DNA of 64,000 nucleotides from Actinomadura physcomitrii (GTDB lineage Bacteria > Actinomycetota > Actinomycetes > Streptosporangiales > Streptosporangiaceae): contig NZ_WBMS02000015.1 in NCBI RefSeq assembly GCF_008923205.2, positions 15,891 to 79,890 of the forward strand, in the 5' to 3' direction. Of this stretch, positions 52,024 to 61,065 are shown in pieces. Position 1 is the first letter of the stretch. Each line of letters starts with the position of its first letter. Position numbers and translations under genes: made by a program. The notes beneath the pieces were generated by a model, which saw only the letters and a program-made list of their open reading frames with translations, was not told the origin of the DNA and did not search any database.

Positions 52024-53031
52024 CTACTGACCGAGACCGCGGCGCAGCAGGCGGGTGGGAACGACGGTCTCCGCCGGCCACGAGGTGTCCCCGCCGATCC
52101 GCTCGAAGAGCCGGACGGCGGCGGCACGGCCGAGTTCCTGCACGTCGTAGCCGATGATGGTGAGCGGCCGGGGCATCAGCGAGGACAGCTCGAAGTCGTC
52201 GAAGCCCGTCAGCGCCGCGCCGTCGCCCCGCCGGCACAGCTCCCGGATCGCGCCGACGGTGATCCGGTTGTTGCCGGCGAAGAACGCGGTGGGCGGGTCG
52301 CCGCCGTCGAGCATGGCGGCGACGGCGCGGGCGGCCTCCTCGGGGTCCGCGACGCCGACCCTGACCAGGGAGTCGTCGTAGGGGACGCCCGCGCCCGCGA
52401 GCGCCTCGCGCACCCCGGCCAGCCGCTCGCGGGCCGTGTAGATGGCGGGGGAGTCGACGATGACGCCGATGCGGCGGTGCCCGGCCTCCAGCAGGTCGAC
52501 GATGCCGGCCCGGGCACCTGCGGCGTTGTCGATGACAACGATGTCGGCCAGGATGCCGGACGGCGGGCGGTCGAGGAACACCATCCGCATGCCCATCTCC
52601 ACCTCGGCGCGGGTGTAGGCGTGGTCGGACCCGGCCGGCACGATGATCAGCCCGTCGACCCGGCGCTGGCACAGCTCGGCGAACTGGCGCCGCTCCAGCT
52701 CGGGGTCCTCGCCGGAGCTGACCGTGATCAGATGCGTGTCGTGGGTGCGCGCGACCCCGGCGACCGCCGCCGCGACCGTCGCGTAGAACGGGTTGGCCAG
52801 GTCCTCGATGATCAGCCCGATCGTGGAGGTCGAGCGGCCGGAGCGCAGCGAGCTCGCCATCGGGTTGCGGCGGAACCCGAGCTCGCCGATCGCCGCGAGC
52901 ACGCCGTCCGCCAGCTCCGGCCGCACCCCCGGCTCGTTGTTGATCACGCGCGACACCGTCTTGACGCTGACGCCCGCTCTGGCCGCCACGTCCGCGATCG
53001 TCGGCCTGCGCCGCTTCTCCCGACCGTCCAC
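52024..53031 (-). CDS. LacI-family transcriptional regulator
   Basis: 335 residues from GTG 53031. The HTH is TIADVAARAGVSVKTVSRVI, with the hinge helix NPMASSLRSGRST. The periplasmic-binding-protein-like ligand domain follows (GLIIEDLANPFYATVAAAVA...RPPSGILADIVVIDNAAGAR). It is divergent from the isomerase and sugar-kinase genes. A perfect LacI-type palindrome in the gap makes it their likely repressor and its own. Confidence 0.92.
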   Translation of the reverse strand: MDGREKRRRPTIADVAARAGVSVKTVSRVINNEPGVRPELADGVLAAIGELGFRRNPMASSLRSGRSTSTIGLIIEDLANPFYATVAAAVAGVARTHDTHLITVSSGEDPELERRQFAELCQRRVDGLIIVPAGSDHAYTRAEVEMGMRMVFLDRPPSGILADIVVIDNAAGARAGIVDLLEAGHRRIGVIVDSPAIYTARERLAGVREALAGAGVPYDDSLVRVGVADPEEAARAVAAMLDGGDPPTAFFAGNNRITVGAIRELCRRGDGAALTGFDDFELSSLMPRPLTIIGYDVQELGRAAAVRLFERIGGDTSWPAETVVPTRLLRRGLGQ

Positions 53032-53052
53032 ACCGCAACGCTATCCCCTCTT

Positions 53053-53064
53053 GACAACGTTGTC
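53053..53064. promoter_or_regulatory. LacI-type operator GACAACGTTGTC
   Basis: This perfect 12-base palindrome with central CG lies 22 bases from the LacI start and 24 bases before the isomerase GTG. It overlaps a TTGACA -35 box for the plus strand, so bound repressor would block transcription. A half-site, GCAACGT, repeats 10 bases on. Confidence 0.85.
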
Positions 53065-53087
53065 TTCCATTGAGCAACGTAAGGCCC

Positions 53088-54101
53088 GTGATCGATCAGC
53101 CCGTCCTCCTGCCCCCGAACCAGCCCCGGCACTTCTACCGGGGCGGCGCGAACATCGGCCGCTTCCGCGGAAGCCCGCCGCCCGACGAGTACCGGCCCGA
53201 GGACTGGGTCGCGTCGGCGACCAGCCGCTTCGGCGGCGACGCCGGCCTCACCGTCCTGCCCGGCGGGCGGACGCTCCGCGCGGCCATCGCCGCCGACCCG
53301 GACGGCTGGCTCGGCCCCGCGCATGTGCGGACGTGGGGCGAGTCGCCGGGACTGCTGGTGAAACTCCTCGACACCGGCCAGCGGCTGCCGGTGCACGTCC
53401 ACCCGAGCCGCGCGTTCGCCCGCGACCACCTCGGCAGCGTCTTCGGCAAGACCGAGGCATGGCTGGTCATGGACGTCCCGGACGGCGACGAGGGCAAGGT
53501 CCACATCGGCTTCCGGGAGGATGTCGGGCGCGACCGCCTGCGCGAATGGGTCCGCGACCAGGACGGCGCCGCGATGCTGGCGGGCATGAACCCGGTGACG
53601 GTCCGCCCCGGCGACGCCGTGCTCGTCCCCGCCGGGACGCCGCACGCGGTCGGCGCCGGCGTGTTCCTCATCGAGGTCCAGGAACCGACCGACTTCAGTG
53701 TCATGCTCGAATGGGCGGGTTTCTCCGACGGCGCCGACGCCGACCTGCGGCTCGGCTGGGACACCGTCCTCGACTGCGTGGACGGCCGGGCCAGTTCCGC
53801 CGAGGACATCGCGCGGCTCATCCGGCGGCCGGGCGAGGCCGGCGAGACCAGGCCGGGCGTGCGGCGGGTGTGGGCGGAGGGCGCCGACCCGTTCTTCCGC
53901 GCCGAACTCGCCGGCGACGGCGCCGAACTCGACGCGGCGTTCGCGGTGCTGATCGTCCTGCGCGGCGCCGGCGAACTGCGCGGAGCCGGGAAGGCGATGC
54001 CGCTGCGCGCGGGCCAGACCGCCGTCGTGCCCTACGGCGCGGGACGGGCCACCCTGCACGGCGACATCGACGTCCTGCGATGCCTCCCCCCGGCACCATG
54101 A
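53088..54101 (+). CDS. Class I mannose-6-phosphate isomerase-like cupin
   Basis: 337 residues from GTG 53088 (TAAGG upstream); a TTG at 53070 is in frame but lies within the promoter. The metal site of type I phosphomannose isomerases is visible: LPVHVHPSRAFA (two His), GKTEAWLVMD (Glu) and PAGTPHAVGAG (His). It would interconvert mannose-6-phosphate and fructose-6-phosphate or act on a related sugar. It overlaps the PfkB kinase by ATGA, and both are probably repressed by the LacI protein. Confidence 0.86.
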   Translation: MIDQPVLLPPNQPRHFYRGGANIGRFRGSPPPDEYRPEDWVASATSRFGGDAGLTVLPGGRTLRAAIAADPDGWLGPAHVRTWGESPGLLVKLLDTGQRLPVHVHPSRAFARDHLGSVFGKTEAWLVMDVPDGDEGKVHIGFREDVGRDRLREWVRDQDGAAMLAGMNPVTVRPGDAVLVPAGTPHAVGAGVFLIEVQEPTDFSVMLEWAGFSDGADADLRLGWDTVLDCVDGRASSAEDIARLIRRPGEAGETRPGVRRVWAEGADPFFRAELAGDGAELDAAFAVLIVLRGAGELRGAGKAMPLRAGQTAVVPYGAGRATLHGDIDVLRCLPPAP

Positions 54102-55009
54102 CCCGCATCGTGGTGCTCGGCGAGGCCCTGGTCGACCTGGTCGGCGAGCCGGGCGGGCGGCGCTTCCGCGCCGACCCCGGCGGCAGCCCCGCCAACGTCG
54201 CCGTCGGGCTCGCCCGGCTCGGCGCGGACGCGACGCTCCTGACCCGCCTCGGCGACGACGCCTTCGGCCGCCTCGTCACCGACCACGTGACCGCCTCCGG
54301 CGCCGCGCTCGACGCGCGGCCCGCCGCGTTCACCTCGCTCGCGATCGTGCCGGTCGACGCCGCGGGCGTCCCGTCCTACGACTTCGCGCTGTCCTGGGAC
54401 CCCGCACCGGTGCGGCTCCCACCGGACACGGCCGTCCTGCACACCGGATCGCTCGCGGCCGCGATCGTCCCGGACGCCGTCGAGGCCGCGATGAGGGAGG
54501 CGCCCGTGGTCACCTACGACCCGAACGTCCGCCCGGCCTTCGCCCGGGACCGGACGGCCGAACGGGAACGGGTCGAGCGGCAAGTGGAGCTCAGCGACGT
54601 GGTGAAGGCCAGCGACGAGGACCTCGCCTGGCTCTACCCCGGAACCGACCCCGCGGAGGTCGCCCGCCGCTGGCACGACCTGGGCCCCGCCCTCGTCGTC
54701 GTCACCCGCGGACCCCGCGGCTGCATCGCGATCAACGAAGCCGGCCTCATCGAACGGCCCGCGCCGCCGGTCGAGGTCGTCGACACCGTCGGCGCCGGAG
54801 ACGCGTTCATGTCGGGCCTGCTGTCCGGCCTGCTGGCCGGCGGCCTCCTCGATCCCGCGAAACGCACGGCTCTGCTGCGCGCCGGCGAGACCCTCCTCTC
54901 CGCCCCCCTCGCCAAGGCCCTCGCCGCCGCGGCGTACACCTGCGCCCGCCCCGGCGCCGACCCCCCGACCACCGAAGCCCTCGCCTCGTCCACCGCGGCG
55001 CGGTCATGA
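54098..55009 (+). CDS. PfkB-family sugar kinase (fructokinase-like)
   Basis: 303 residues. RIVVLGEALVDLVGEPGGRR and RADPGGSPANVAVGLARLGA form the N-terminal PfkB signature. VVDTVGAGDAFMSGLLSGLL is the C-terminal signature, with the anion-hole GAGD and catalytic Asp. Together with the isomerase it would funnel a hexose such as fructose or mannose into glycolysis. The substrate is not proven. The gene converges on an ABC permease with a 5-base gap. Confidence 0.9.
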   Translation: MTRIVVLGEALVDLVGEPGGRRFRADPGGSPANVAVGLARLGADATLLTRLGDDAFGRLVTDHVTASGAALDARPAAFTSLAIVPVDAAGVPSYDFALSWDPAPVRLPPDTAVLHTGSLAAAIVPDAVEAAMREAPVVTYDPNVRPAFARDRTAERERVERQVELSDVVKASDEDLAWLYPGTDPAEVARRWHDLGPALVVVTRGPRGCIAINEAGLIERPAPPVEVVDTVGAGDAFMSGLLSGLLAGGLLDPAKRTALLRAGETLLSAPLAKALAAAAYTCARPGADPPTTEALASSTAARS

Positions 55010-55014
55010 GGCCG

Positions 55015-55839
55015 CTATTTGCTGCCCTTCCAGACCAGTGCGCGCGCCGAGAGCGCCGTCACCAGGCGATCGAGCGTGAAGCCGATCACCAGCAGCGCGA
55101 GGAGGACGGCGAAGGCCCCGGTGGTGTCGAACTGGCCGGCCCGCCGGGCGAGCAGGAAGCCCAGGCCCTGGTTGGACGCCAGGATCTCCGCGGTGACGAC
55201 GCCGACGAACGCCTGCGGGATCGAGACCTTGGTCCCCGCGATGATCCAGACGAAGGCGGAGGGGAGTTCGACGCGGGTGGCCACCGTCCAGCGGTTCCCG
55301 CCCATGATCCGCACGCTGTCCACAAGGGACCGCTCCACCTCGCGGATGCCGTAGTAGGTGTTGTAGAAGAGCAGGAAGAACACCAGCAGCGCGGCGATGG
55401 CGACCGAGAGCGGCGCGCCGATGCCGACCCAGATGATCAGGACGGGCACGAGCGCGATCCGGGGCAGCGCCCACCCGGCGCTCACGAACGGCTCGACGAC
55501 GGCGGCCCAGAACTTCGACACGCCGACGAGGTAGCCGAGGAGCACCGCCACGGACGCTCCGATGACGAAGCCGAGCGCGGCCGAGCGGATCGAGACGAGC
55601 GCGTTCGTGATCAGCGTTCCGTCGCCGATCCACTCGCCGAACCGGGTGAAGACGTCACTCGGTTTCGAGACGAGGGTGGGGTCGAGGACGGGCCCGGAGG
55701 CCAGCTCCCAGAGGACGAGGAACGCCGCCAGGATCACGAGCTGGGTGCACCAGACCTTCACCGGCAGCCGGCGTCGCTCTTTGCGCGCGCCGGTTCCGGC
55801 CTGGGCGGCCTGGGCGACTTCGGTCGAGGCGGTGGTCAT
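55015..55839 (-). CDS. ABC transporter permease, SsuC/ThiX-like
   Basis: 274 residues. Membrane helices begin at VKVWCTQLVILAAFLVLWEL. The coupling loop is VRIMGGNRWTVATRVELPSA, and AEILASNQGLGFLLARRAGQ is the conserved C-terminal family stretch. Only one permease gene is present here, so it acts as a homodimer. It overlaps the ATPase gene by ATGA. Confidence 0.9.
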   Translation of the reverse strand: MTTASTEVAQAAQAGTGARKERRRLPVKVWCTQLVILAAFLVLWELASGPVLDPTLVSKPSDVFTRFGEWIGDGTLITNALVSIRSAALGFVIGASVAVLLGYLVGVSKFWAAVVEPFVSAGWALPRIALVPVLIIWVGIGAPLSVAIAALLVFFLLFYNTYYGIREVERSLVDSVRIMGGNRWTVATRVELPSAFVWIIAGTKVSIPQAFVGVVTAEILASNQGLGFLLARRAGQFDTTGAFAVLLALLVIGFTLDRLVTALSARALVWKGSK

Positions 55840-56663
55840 CGGCGCTCGCCTCCCGCGGCGCTCAGCGCCTCCCGCAGGCGGCGCTGGATGTCGAAGAACT
55901 CGGTGGACGAGCGGAGCGCGACCAGGTCGCGCCCGCGCCCGAACGGCATCTCGACGATCTCGCGAACCGTCGCGGAGGGAGTCCCTCCGACGATGGCGAC
56001 CCGGTCCGACAGCAGGGCGGCCTCGCTGATGTCGTGGGTGACGAACAGCACCGTCTGGTCGAGGCGCTCGGTGGTCGCGCGGACCTCCTCGTGCAGTGCC
56101 TCGCGCAGGTCGGCGTCGATGGCCGCGAAGGGCTCGTCCATCAGCACCATCGTCGGTTCCGTGATCGTGCTGCGCGCCAGGAGGGCGCGCCGCTTCATGC
56201 CGCCCGAGAGCTGGGCGGGGAACTTCCCGGCGGCGTGGCCGAGGTCGACCAGCGCGAGCGCCTGCTCGATCTTGCCGGGGATCTCGGCCTTCGCGACGCC
56301 GCGGATCCGCAGCGGCAGCGCGAGGTTGCCGCGGATGGTGCGCCAGGGCAGCAACGTGTCGTCCTGGGTCATGTATCCGACGCGGGTGTTGACCCCGCGT
56401 ACCGGTTCGCCTTGGAAGAGCAGCGTCCCGTCGGAGGGCGACTCCAGGCCCGCGACCATCTTCAGCAGGGTGGACTTGCCGCAGCCGCTGGCGCCGAGCA
56501 GGGTCAGCACCTCTCCCGGCCGGATCTCCAGGTCGACGTCGCTCAGGACGACGGGTCCGTCGCCGTATCGGAAGCTGATGCCGCGGAACTCCGCGACCGG
56601 TTCCGACGAGGCGCGCGCGTCACCGGCCACGCCGGCTCCGGCCGATGAACTGCGTCGGCTCAT
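55836..56663 (-). CDS. ABC transporter ATPase, SsuB/TauB-like
   Basis: 275 residues from ATG 56663; AAGGAG lies 10 bases upstream. GTG 56696 is in frame but overlaps the binding-protein stop. Walker A LGASGCGKST, Q-loop GYMTQDDTLLPWRTI, signature LSGGMKRR, Walker B MVLMDEPFAAID and H-loop LFVTHDISEA are all canonical. It powers the importer with its neighbours, and is the only NMT1/SsuB-type ATPase in the window, so it could also serve the ATPase-less importer at 48039-50817. Confidence 0.92.
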   Translation of the reverse strand: MSRRSSSAGAGVAGDARASSEPVAEFRGISFRYGDGPVVLSDVDLEIRPGEVLTLLGASGCGKSTLLKMVAGLESPSDGTLLFQGEPVRGVNTRVGYMTQDDTLLPWRTIRGNLALPLRIRGVAKAEIPGKIEQALALVDLGHAAGKFPAQLSGGMKRRALLARSTITEPTMVLMDEPFAAIDADLREALHEEVRATTERLDQTVLFVTHDISEAALLSDRVAIVGGTPSATVREIVEMPFGRGRDLVALRSSTEFFDIQRRLREALSAAGGERR

Positions 56664-56692
56664 CGGATCTCTTCTCCTTCCGGTCGTCAGGT

Positions 56693-57748
56693 TCACGAGC
56701 GGGCCGCCGGCAGGACCAGGCCGTCATAGGTGACCTTGTCGTAGTGCGCGTCGCCCACCAGCGCCTGGACCTTCATGTGCGAGTCGTACAGCGTGCGCGG
56801 CACCTTGAGGTCCGTCAGCCACGCCCGCTTTGCGATGGCCCACTGCTGGTCGAAGCTCGCCTGGTCGACGCTCTCGAACGCGTAGTTCTTGACCGCGGTC
56901 TTCGCCGTCTTCTCGTCCTGCCGGATGAGGTTCCCGGCGTCGATGAGGGCGTCCCGCACCTTCTTGACGGCGTCCGGGTTGCTCTTCACGACCCGTTCCG
57001 TCGTGATGACGACGCCCTGCATGAAGGACGGGATCTGCGGCACGTCCCCGGCCGGGAAGCTGATGAACAGCTTGGCCGTCCCGTCGGCATAGGACGGCTC
57101 CATCACGCCGACCGGCCAGAAGACGGCGTCGTACAGGCCCCGCTTGATCCCGGCCGTCATCGCGCCCGGGTCCGACGGCACGACCTTGACGGCGGTCTGC
57201 GACACCCCGAAGGCCTTCAGCATTCCCAGCAGGATCGTGTGCGAGAGCGAGCCCGGCGGAGAGGTCGCGATGGTGAGGCCCTTCAGCGCCTTGACCCGGT
57301 CGGCGATCGGCGAGTCGGGCCGGACGCCGCGCTCGGCGAGGGAGTCGGCGACCTTCTTCGACACCGACATGGTGAGCAGGTTGGTCGCCGTGGCGCCCAC
57401 GATCACCACCGGTGATCCCTGGGCGCGCGCGTCGACCGCGTTGGTGCCGCCGAGGAAGGCGAACTGGGTGTCTCCGGAGAGCAGCGCGGCCAGCGAGTTG
57501 GAGCTCGAACCGTTCATCGCGACGGGCTTCACGGTGATGCCGTGGGCGGAGAAGGTGTTGCGCGACAGGGCCGCGAGCACCGGTGCCGCGGTCATCGAGT
57601 TCGAGGACATGGCGATCTTGTAGCCGTCCTTGCCGGCCGCGCCGGAGCGGTTCGCGCAGGCCGTCAGGCTCCCGCACAAGAGCAAGCCCACGGCCATGGC
57701 CGTGAGGACCGATCGACGCACGCGTCCTGCATGCGAGAGCCAAGCCAT
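56693..57748 (-). CDS. ABC transporter binding lipoprotein, NMT1/SsuA type
   Basis: 351 residues from ATG 57748 with a strong AGGAGGT 5 bases upstream. The signal peptide ends in lipobox LTAC (near residue 31). The mature fold reads YKIAMSSNSMTAAPVLAALS, NSLAALLSGDTQFAFLGGTN and LKGLTIATSPPGSLSHTILL, typical of NMT1/SsuA-type proteins for sulfonates, aromatic acids or cofactor precursors. It is first in a binding protein-ATPase-permease operon and divergent from a CMD/acyl-CoA ligase pair, so an aromatic or organic acid is a reasonable guess. Confidence 0.9.
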   Translation of the reverse strand: MAWLSHAGRVRRSVLTAMAVGLLLCGSLTACANRSGAAGKDGYKIAMSSNSMTAAPVLAALSRNTFSAHGITVKPVAMNGSSSNSLAALLSGDTQFAFLGGTNAVDARAQGSPVVIVGATATNLLTMSVSKKVADSLAERGVRPDSPIADRVKALKGLTIATSPPGSLSHTILLGMLKAFGVSQTAVKVVPSDPGAMTAGIKRGLYDAVFWPVGVMEPSYADGTAKLFISFPAGDVPQIPSFMQGVVITTERVVKSNPDAVKKVRDALIDAGNLIRQDEKTAKTAVKNYAFESVDQASFDQQWAIAKRAWLTDLKVPRTLYDSHMKVQALVGDAHYDKVTYDGLVLPAARS

Positions 57749-57776
57749 CCGACACCTCCTATTGAGGTCTCAGTAA

Positions 57777-57799
57777 GTGAAAGTTACTATCAATGAGTG
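57777..57799 (-). promoter_or_regulatory. Operator-like motif, copy 1 (importer side)
   Basis: GTGAAAGTTACTATCAATGA followed by GTG matches a copy at 57964-57986 in 17 of 23 bases. It lies 29 bases before the binding-protein start. The preceding AGTAA with TTACT inside it forms an inverted repeat (AGTAA-GTGAAAG-TTACT). It is probably a regulator site shared by the divergent operons. The 57800-57960 interval has no convincing gene. Confidence 0.65.
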
Positions 57800-57963
57800 G
57801 GGTGATTATGGCCACACGTGAAGGAGTGCTGTCAAGAGGTGGCAGGTCGGAAGCAGGGCGGACGAAGCGTCGGCGAGTGGCGGTGGCCGACCGCACCCAC
57901 GAGGTGGCGCCGTGCGCTTCACGGCCCTGCGGGGGCCGGTGCACCCGGCCGCAGATTTCACCT

Positions 57964-57986
57964 AATGAAATTTACTATCGCTCACT
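57964..57986 (+). promoter_or_regulatory. Operator-like motif, copy 2 (CMD side)
   Basis: ATGAAATTTACTATCGCTCA followed by CTG is the second copy, 51 bases before the GTG at 58037 and in the same orientation as copy 1. The core TTACTATC is identical in both. The regulator is not encoded nearby. Confidence 0.65.
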
Positions 57987-58036
57987 GACCGTACTGTGAC
58001 GAGTGTCCGTGAGCTGTCGACCGAAGGAGTCGAGAC

Positions 58037-58609
58037 GTGGCCGACCACGGCGAACCGCGTATCCCGCCGGTGCAGAACGCCGAAGGCGAGCTGGCGGAGA
58101 CGCTGGCGAAGACGCTTGCGGACCCGAACGGGCGTCCGTTGAACATCTTCCTGACCATGGCGCGGCATCCTCGGCTGCTGAAGCGGTGGAACGTGCTGGC
58201 CGGTGCGTTCCGCGCGCACGGACTGCTCGCGCCGCGGGAACGTGAGCTGGTCGTGCTCCGGACCGCGTGGCGCACCCGCGCCCGGTACGAGTGGGGACAG
58301 CACGTCCTGATCGCGCGCGAGGCCGGGGTGGCCGAGGACGAGATCGCCGCCGCCGCGGTCGAGAGCCTGGACCGCTGGCCGGAGCGGGAGCGGGCGCTGC
58401 TGCGGTTCACCGACGAGCTGCTGCGCGACACCGATGTCTCGGACGAGGTCTGGGAGCCGGTCGCGCGCATGCTGGACCAGGCGGAACTCATCGAACTGGT
58501 CATGCTCGTCGGGCTCTACCGCATGGCGGCCGGGTTCCTGAACACGCTGCGGGTGGTCCCCGAGCCGTATCTGCCCGACTGGCCGAGCGAGACGGCGGAG
58601 CGGAGGTAG
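58037..58609 (+). CDS. Carboxymuconolactone-decarboxylase-family protein
   Basis: 190 residues from GTG 58037 (GGAG 8 bases upstream). The all-helical CMD core is seen: LNIFLTMARHPRLLKRWNVL, LAPRERELVVLRTAWRTRA and YEWGQHVLIAREAGV. There are no Cys residues at all, so it is not an AhpD-type peroxidase but a decarboxylase- or hydrolase-like member. It precedes an acyl-CoA ligase by 3 bases and probably acts in the breakdown of an imported aromatic or cyclic acid. Confidence 0.86.
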   Translation: MADHGEPRIPPVQNAEGELAETLAKTLADPNGRPLNIFLTMARHPRLLKRWNVLAGAFRAHGLLAPRERELVVLRTAWRTRARYEWGQHVLIAREAGVAEDEIAAAAVESLDRWPERERALLRFTDELLRDTDVSDEVWEPVARMLDQAELIELVMLVGLYRMAAGFLNTLRVVPEPYLPDWPSETAERR

Positions 58610-58612
58610 GGC

Positions 58613-60187
58613 ATGCGCGTCATCGACTACTTCGACAAGGGAGCGGCGCTCGATCCGGCCGCGCCGCTGATCGTTTCCGACGAGCGCACCGTCGGCTACT
58701 CGGAGGCGGTGGACCACTCGTGGCGGATGGCCGCCGCCCTGCACGGCAGCGGACTGGGACCGGGCGACCGCGTCGGTGTCCTGGCGCCGAACGTGCCCGA
58801 GGCGTTCCTGGCGATGCTGGGCATCTGGCGCGCGGGATGCTCCTGGGTTCCGCTGAACACGCTCAACGCCTTGAGTTCCACGCTGCAGTACATGAACCAG
58901 GTGGGCTGCCGGGCCGTCTTCGTGCATTCGCGATTCGCCGCGCAGGTCGAGGAGATCCGGGCCGCCGTACCCGGCCTTGAGCTCATCGTGTGCCTCGACG
59001 ATCCGTTTCCCGGCGGGGTGCCGATGGACTCCTTCCTGGCCGCCGGCGCGGGCTCGGACGTGCCGGATCGGAGCGACCCGTTCGGCCGGCCGGACGCGGA
59101 GGCATGCGCGTGGCCGACCGGCGGGACCACCGGACGCTCCAAGGCCGTGCGGTGGACGAACCACGTATGGGCGAGCCTCATCGAGACGGCGACCCGGCAT
59201 TGGCCGGCGGCCGAACACCCGGTCAACCTGCTGGTCGCGCCCATCACCCACGCCGCCGGAGTGATGGGGCTGGTCTTCGCCTCGGTCGGCGCCACCATCG
59301 TCATGCGGACCCGCTTCGACGCCGACGACGTCCTGGACAAGATCGAGAGCGAGCGCGTCACGCACGTGTTCCTGCCGCCCACCGCGTACTACGGGTTGCT
59401 GGACCGGCAGCGGGAACGGCCGCGGGACTGCTCGAGCCTGCGCATGCTGCTGCTCAGCGCCGCCCCGGTCTCGCCGGAGCGGGTGGCCGAAGGCGTGACG
59501 CGGTTCGGGCCGTGCATCGCTCAGTCATGGGGGCAGGCGGAGGCCCCGTTCATGCTGACCTACCTCGCCCCGGAGGCGGTCGCCGCGGCCGCCGCCGGGC
59601 GGGATCCGCATCGGCTGCGCAGTTGCGGCCAGGCGACGTTCTCCTCCCAGGTGGCGGTCATGGACGACGACGGCCGGCTGCTCGGCCCGGGGGAACGGGG
59701 CGAACTGGTCGCGCGCGGCCGGCTCGTCACTCCCGGGTACCTGGACGACGACGAGGCCACCGCGGAGGTCCGCGGGCACGGCTGGCACCACACCGGCGAC
59801 ATCGGGTACCTCGACGAGGACGGCTACGCCTACATCGTGGACCGCAAGAAGGACATGGTGATCACCGGCGGATTCAACGTCTACCCGGCCGAAGTGGAGG
59901 CGGCCCTCCTCGCCATGCCGGAAGTGCGTCAGTGCGCCGTCATCGGGGTGCCCGACGGCAAATGGGGCGAGGCCGTCCGCGCGATCGTCGTGCCGGCCGT
60001 CGAGGGCTGGGCCGATGCGGCGAAGGTCATCGAGACGGCCCGCGCGGCGCTCGGCCCGGTCAAGGCGCCCAAGACCGTGGTGTTCGCGGACGATCTCCCG
60101 CAGACGCCGGTCGGGAAGATCGACAAGAGGGCGCTGCGCGACCGGGAGCTGGGACGGCCGGCCGGGCAGGGCGGGCCGAATTCGTGA
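58613..60187 (+). CDS. AMP-forming acyl-CoA ligase
   Basis: 524 residues. The nucleotide loop is AWPTGGTTGRSKAVRW (usual TSGTTGxPK). Further motifs are SWGQAEAPFMLTYL, HTGDIGYLDEDGYAYIVDRK, GGFNVYPAEVEAALLAMPEV and the C-terminal Lys in TPVGKIDKRAL. It activates a carboxylic acid with ATP and joins it to CoA. The exact acid is unknown; context with a CMD-like gene and a divergent small-acid importer favours an aromatic or medium-chain acid. It ends 11 bases before a perfect palindrome. Confidence 0.92.
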   Translation: MRVIDYFDKGAALDPAAPLIVSDERTVGYSEAVDHSWRMAAALHGSGLGPGDRVGVLAPNVPEAFLAMLGIWRAGCSWVPLNTLNALSSTLQYMNQVGCRAVFVHSRFAAQVEEIRAAVPGLELIVCLDDPFPGGVPMDSFLAAGAGSDVPDRSDPFGRPDAEACAWPTGGTTGRSKAVRWTNHVWASLIETATRHWPAAEHPVNLLVAPITHAAGVMGLVFASVGATIVMRTRFDADDVLDKIESERVTHVFLPPTAYYGLLDRQRERPRDCSSLRMLLLSAAPVSPERVAEGVTRFGPCIAQSWGQAEAPFMLTYLAPEAVAAAAAGRDPHRLRSCGQATFSSQVAVMDDDGRLLGPGERGELVARGRLVTPGYLDDDEATAEVRGHGWHHTGDIGYLDEDGYAYIVDRKKDMVITGGFNVYPAEVEAALLAMPEVRQCAVIGVPDGKWGEAVRAIVVPAVEGWADAAKVIETARAALGPVKAPKTVVFADDLPQTPVGKIDKRALRDRELGRPAGQGGPNS

Positions 60188-60198
60188 TCTTGGCATCG

Positions 60199-60214
60199 CC
60201 GGAACGCGTTCCGG
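60199..60214. terminator. Palindrome after the acyl-CoA ligase
   Basis: CCGGAACG-CGTTCCGG is a perfect 16-base palindrome 11 bases after the ligase stop. As a stem without a loop it is a weak terminator; a regulator site is also possible. Confidence 0.4.
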
Positions 60215-60220
60215 GGCGGC

Positions 60221-60364
60221 TCAGCCCCGGCCGAGGCGTCTCGCCGGGCCGAAGACGGCCAACAGGAGCACCGGCACCGCCCCGAACGCGTAACCGGCCG
60301 TGATGACGGCCCGTCCCGCCCGGTCGGTGACGCGTCCGGACGGGTAGGCGCGGAACGCGATGCG
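60221..60364 (-). pseudogene. MFS transporter fragment
   Basis: About 47 residues ending at the stop 60221 read RAYPSGRVTDRAGRAVITAG followed by YAFGAVPVLLLAVFG, the conserved loop 2-3/8-9-type G-x-x-x-D-R-x-G-R motif and a helix of MFS permeases. Upstream sequence in frame is unrelated. The rest of the carrier is missing, so it is a relic. Confidence 0.6.
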
Positions 60365-60498
60365 CGTCCCCCGGTTCTGCACCGCCCCGGGCCGCGCCGT
60401 CAGCGCCAGCCGAGATCGGGTGCCACGTGCGGTCGGTGCCATCGGATCCGACGGTATTGCGACTGGTCCCTGCGGTGCGAACGCGGCCTCACGGTGCG

Positions 60499-61065
60499 CT
60501 ATCTGCGGAAATAGTTCTGGAGAGCTGAGAAGCAGTCGGACTGCCGAGGGCGGCCGTCCATGAATCGGCTGCGGCACTCGGGACCGACCCAGGCCGGCGG
60601 TTTACGGTTGGTTCGCTTGCGGGCCCGCGGCCGCGCGTGGGTTCCGTGCCTGAGCTTCCCAGTCTCCCGTTGCAGATGCGCGGCGTTGCGGCGGGCCGGC
60701 GTTGGCGTCCGCGCTGTGGACGGGCCGGGGGACGCGTGGAGCCTCCGGTCCTGCCGGGCCTGTTGGCTCACATTCTGACGGTGCGGCAGCGAAGCCGAGG
60801 GGCGTGCAGGATCCGTTGACGAGTTCGACTGGCGTCGCCCGATCGCCGCGGCTCCGATCTTGCTGCCGGTGGATGACGGCGTCTTGTGCGGGTGACCGGC
60901 GAGGATCAAGCCGAGGCTCGCCACCGAGCAGGCCAGCACTCCTGTGACCACGGAAAGCAGCCGTATACGGCGCCGTTGGCGCTGGGAACGTCGATCACGA
61001 AGGTCGACGTGCCAGGCTTCGTGCGGTTCGAGAGGTGGGTGTCCCTGTGAGGCTGAGGGCGACAT
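60499..61065 (-). CDS. Small single-pass membrane protein with basic tail
   Basis: 188 residues from ATG 61065 (AAGG upstream). The N-terminal ~35 residues are basic (RDRRSQRQRRRIR), one helix (LLSVVTGVLACSVASLGLIL) follows, and the outer part is Ser/Pro/Arg-rich. It ends CRSRFMDGRPRQSDCFSALQ. Two Cys near the C-terminus could pair. I recognise no family. Codon use is less GC-biased at the third position than in neighbours, so the prediction is moderate. Confidence 0.5.
   Translation of the reverse strand: MSPSASQGHPPLEPHEAWHVDLRDRRSQRQRRRIRLLSVVTGVLACSVASLGLILAGHPHKTPSSTGSKIGAAAIGRRQSNSSTDPARPSASLPHRQNVSQQARQDRRLHASPGPSTARTPTPARRNAAHLQRETGKLRHGTHARPRARKRTNRKPPAWVGPECRSRFMDGRPRQSDCFSALQNYFRR

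Noticed and set aside
57793..57999. A 68-codon frame between the divergent importer and CMD operons
   Set aside because: It overlaps both operator-like motifs, has no ribosome binding site and no recognisable domain.
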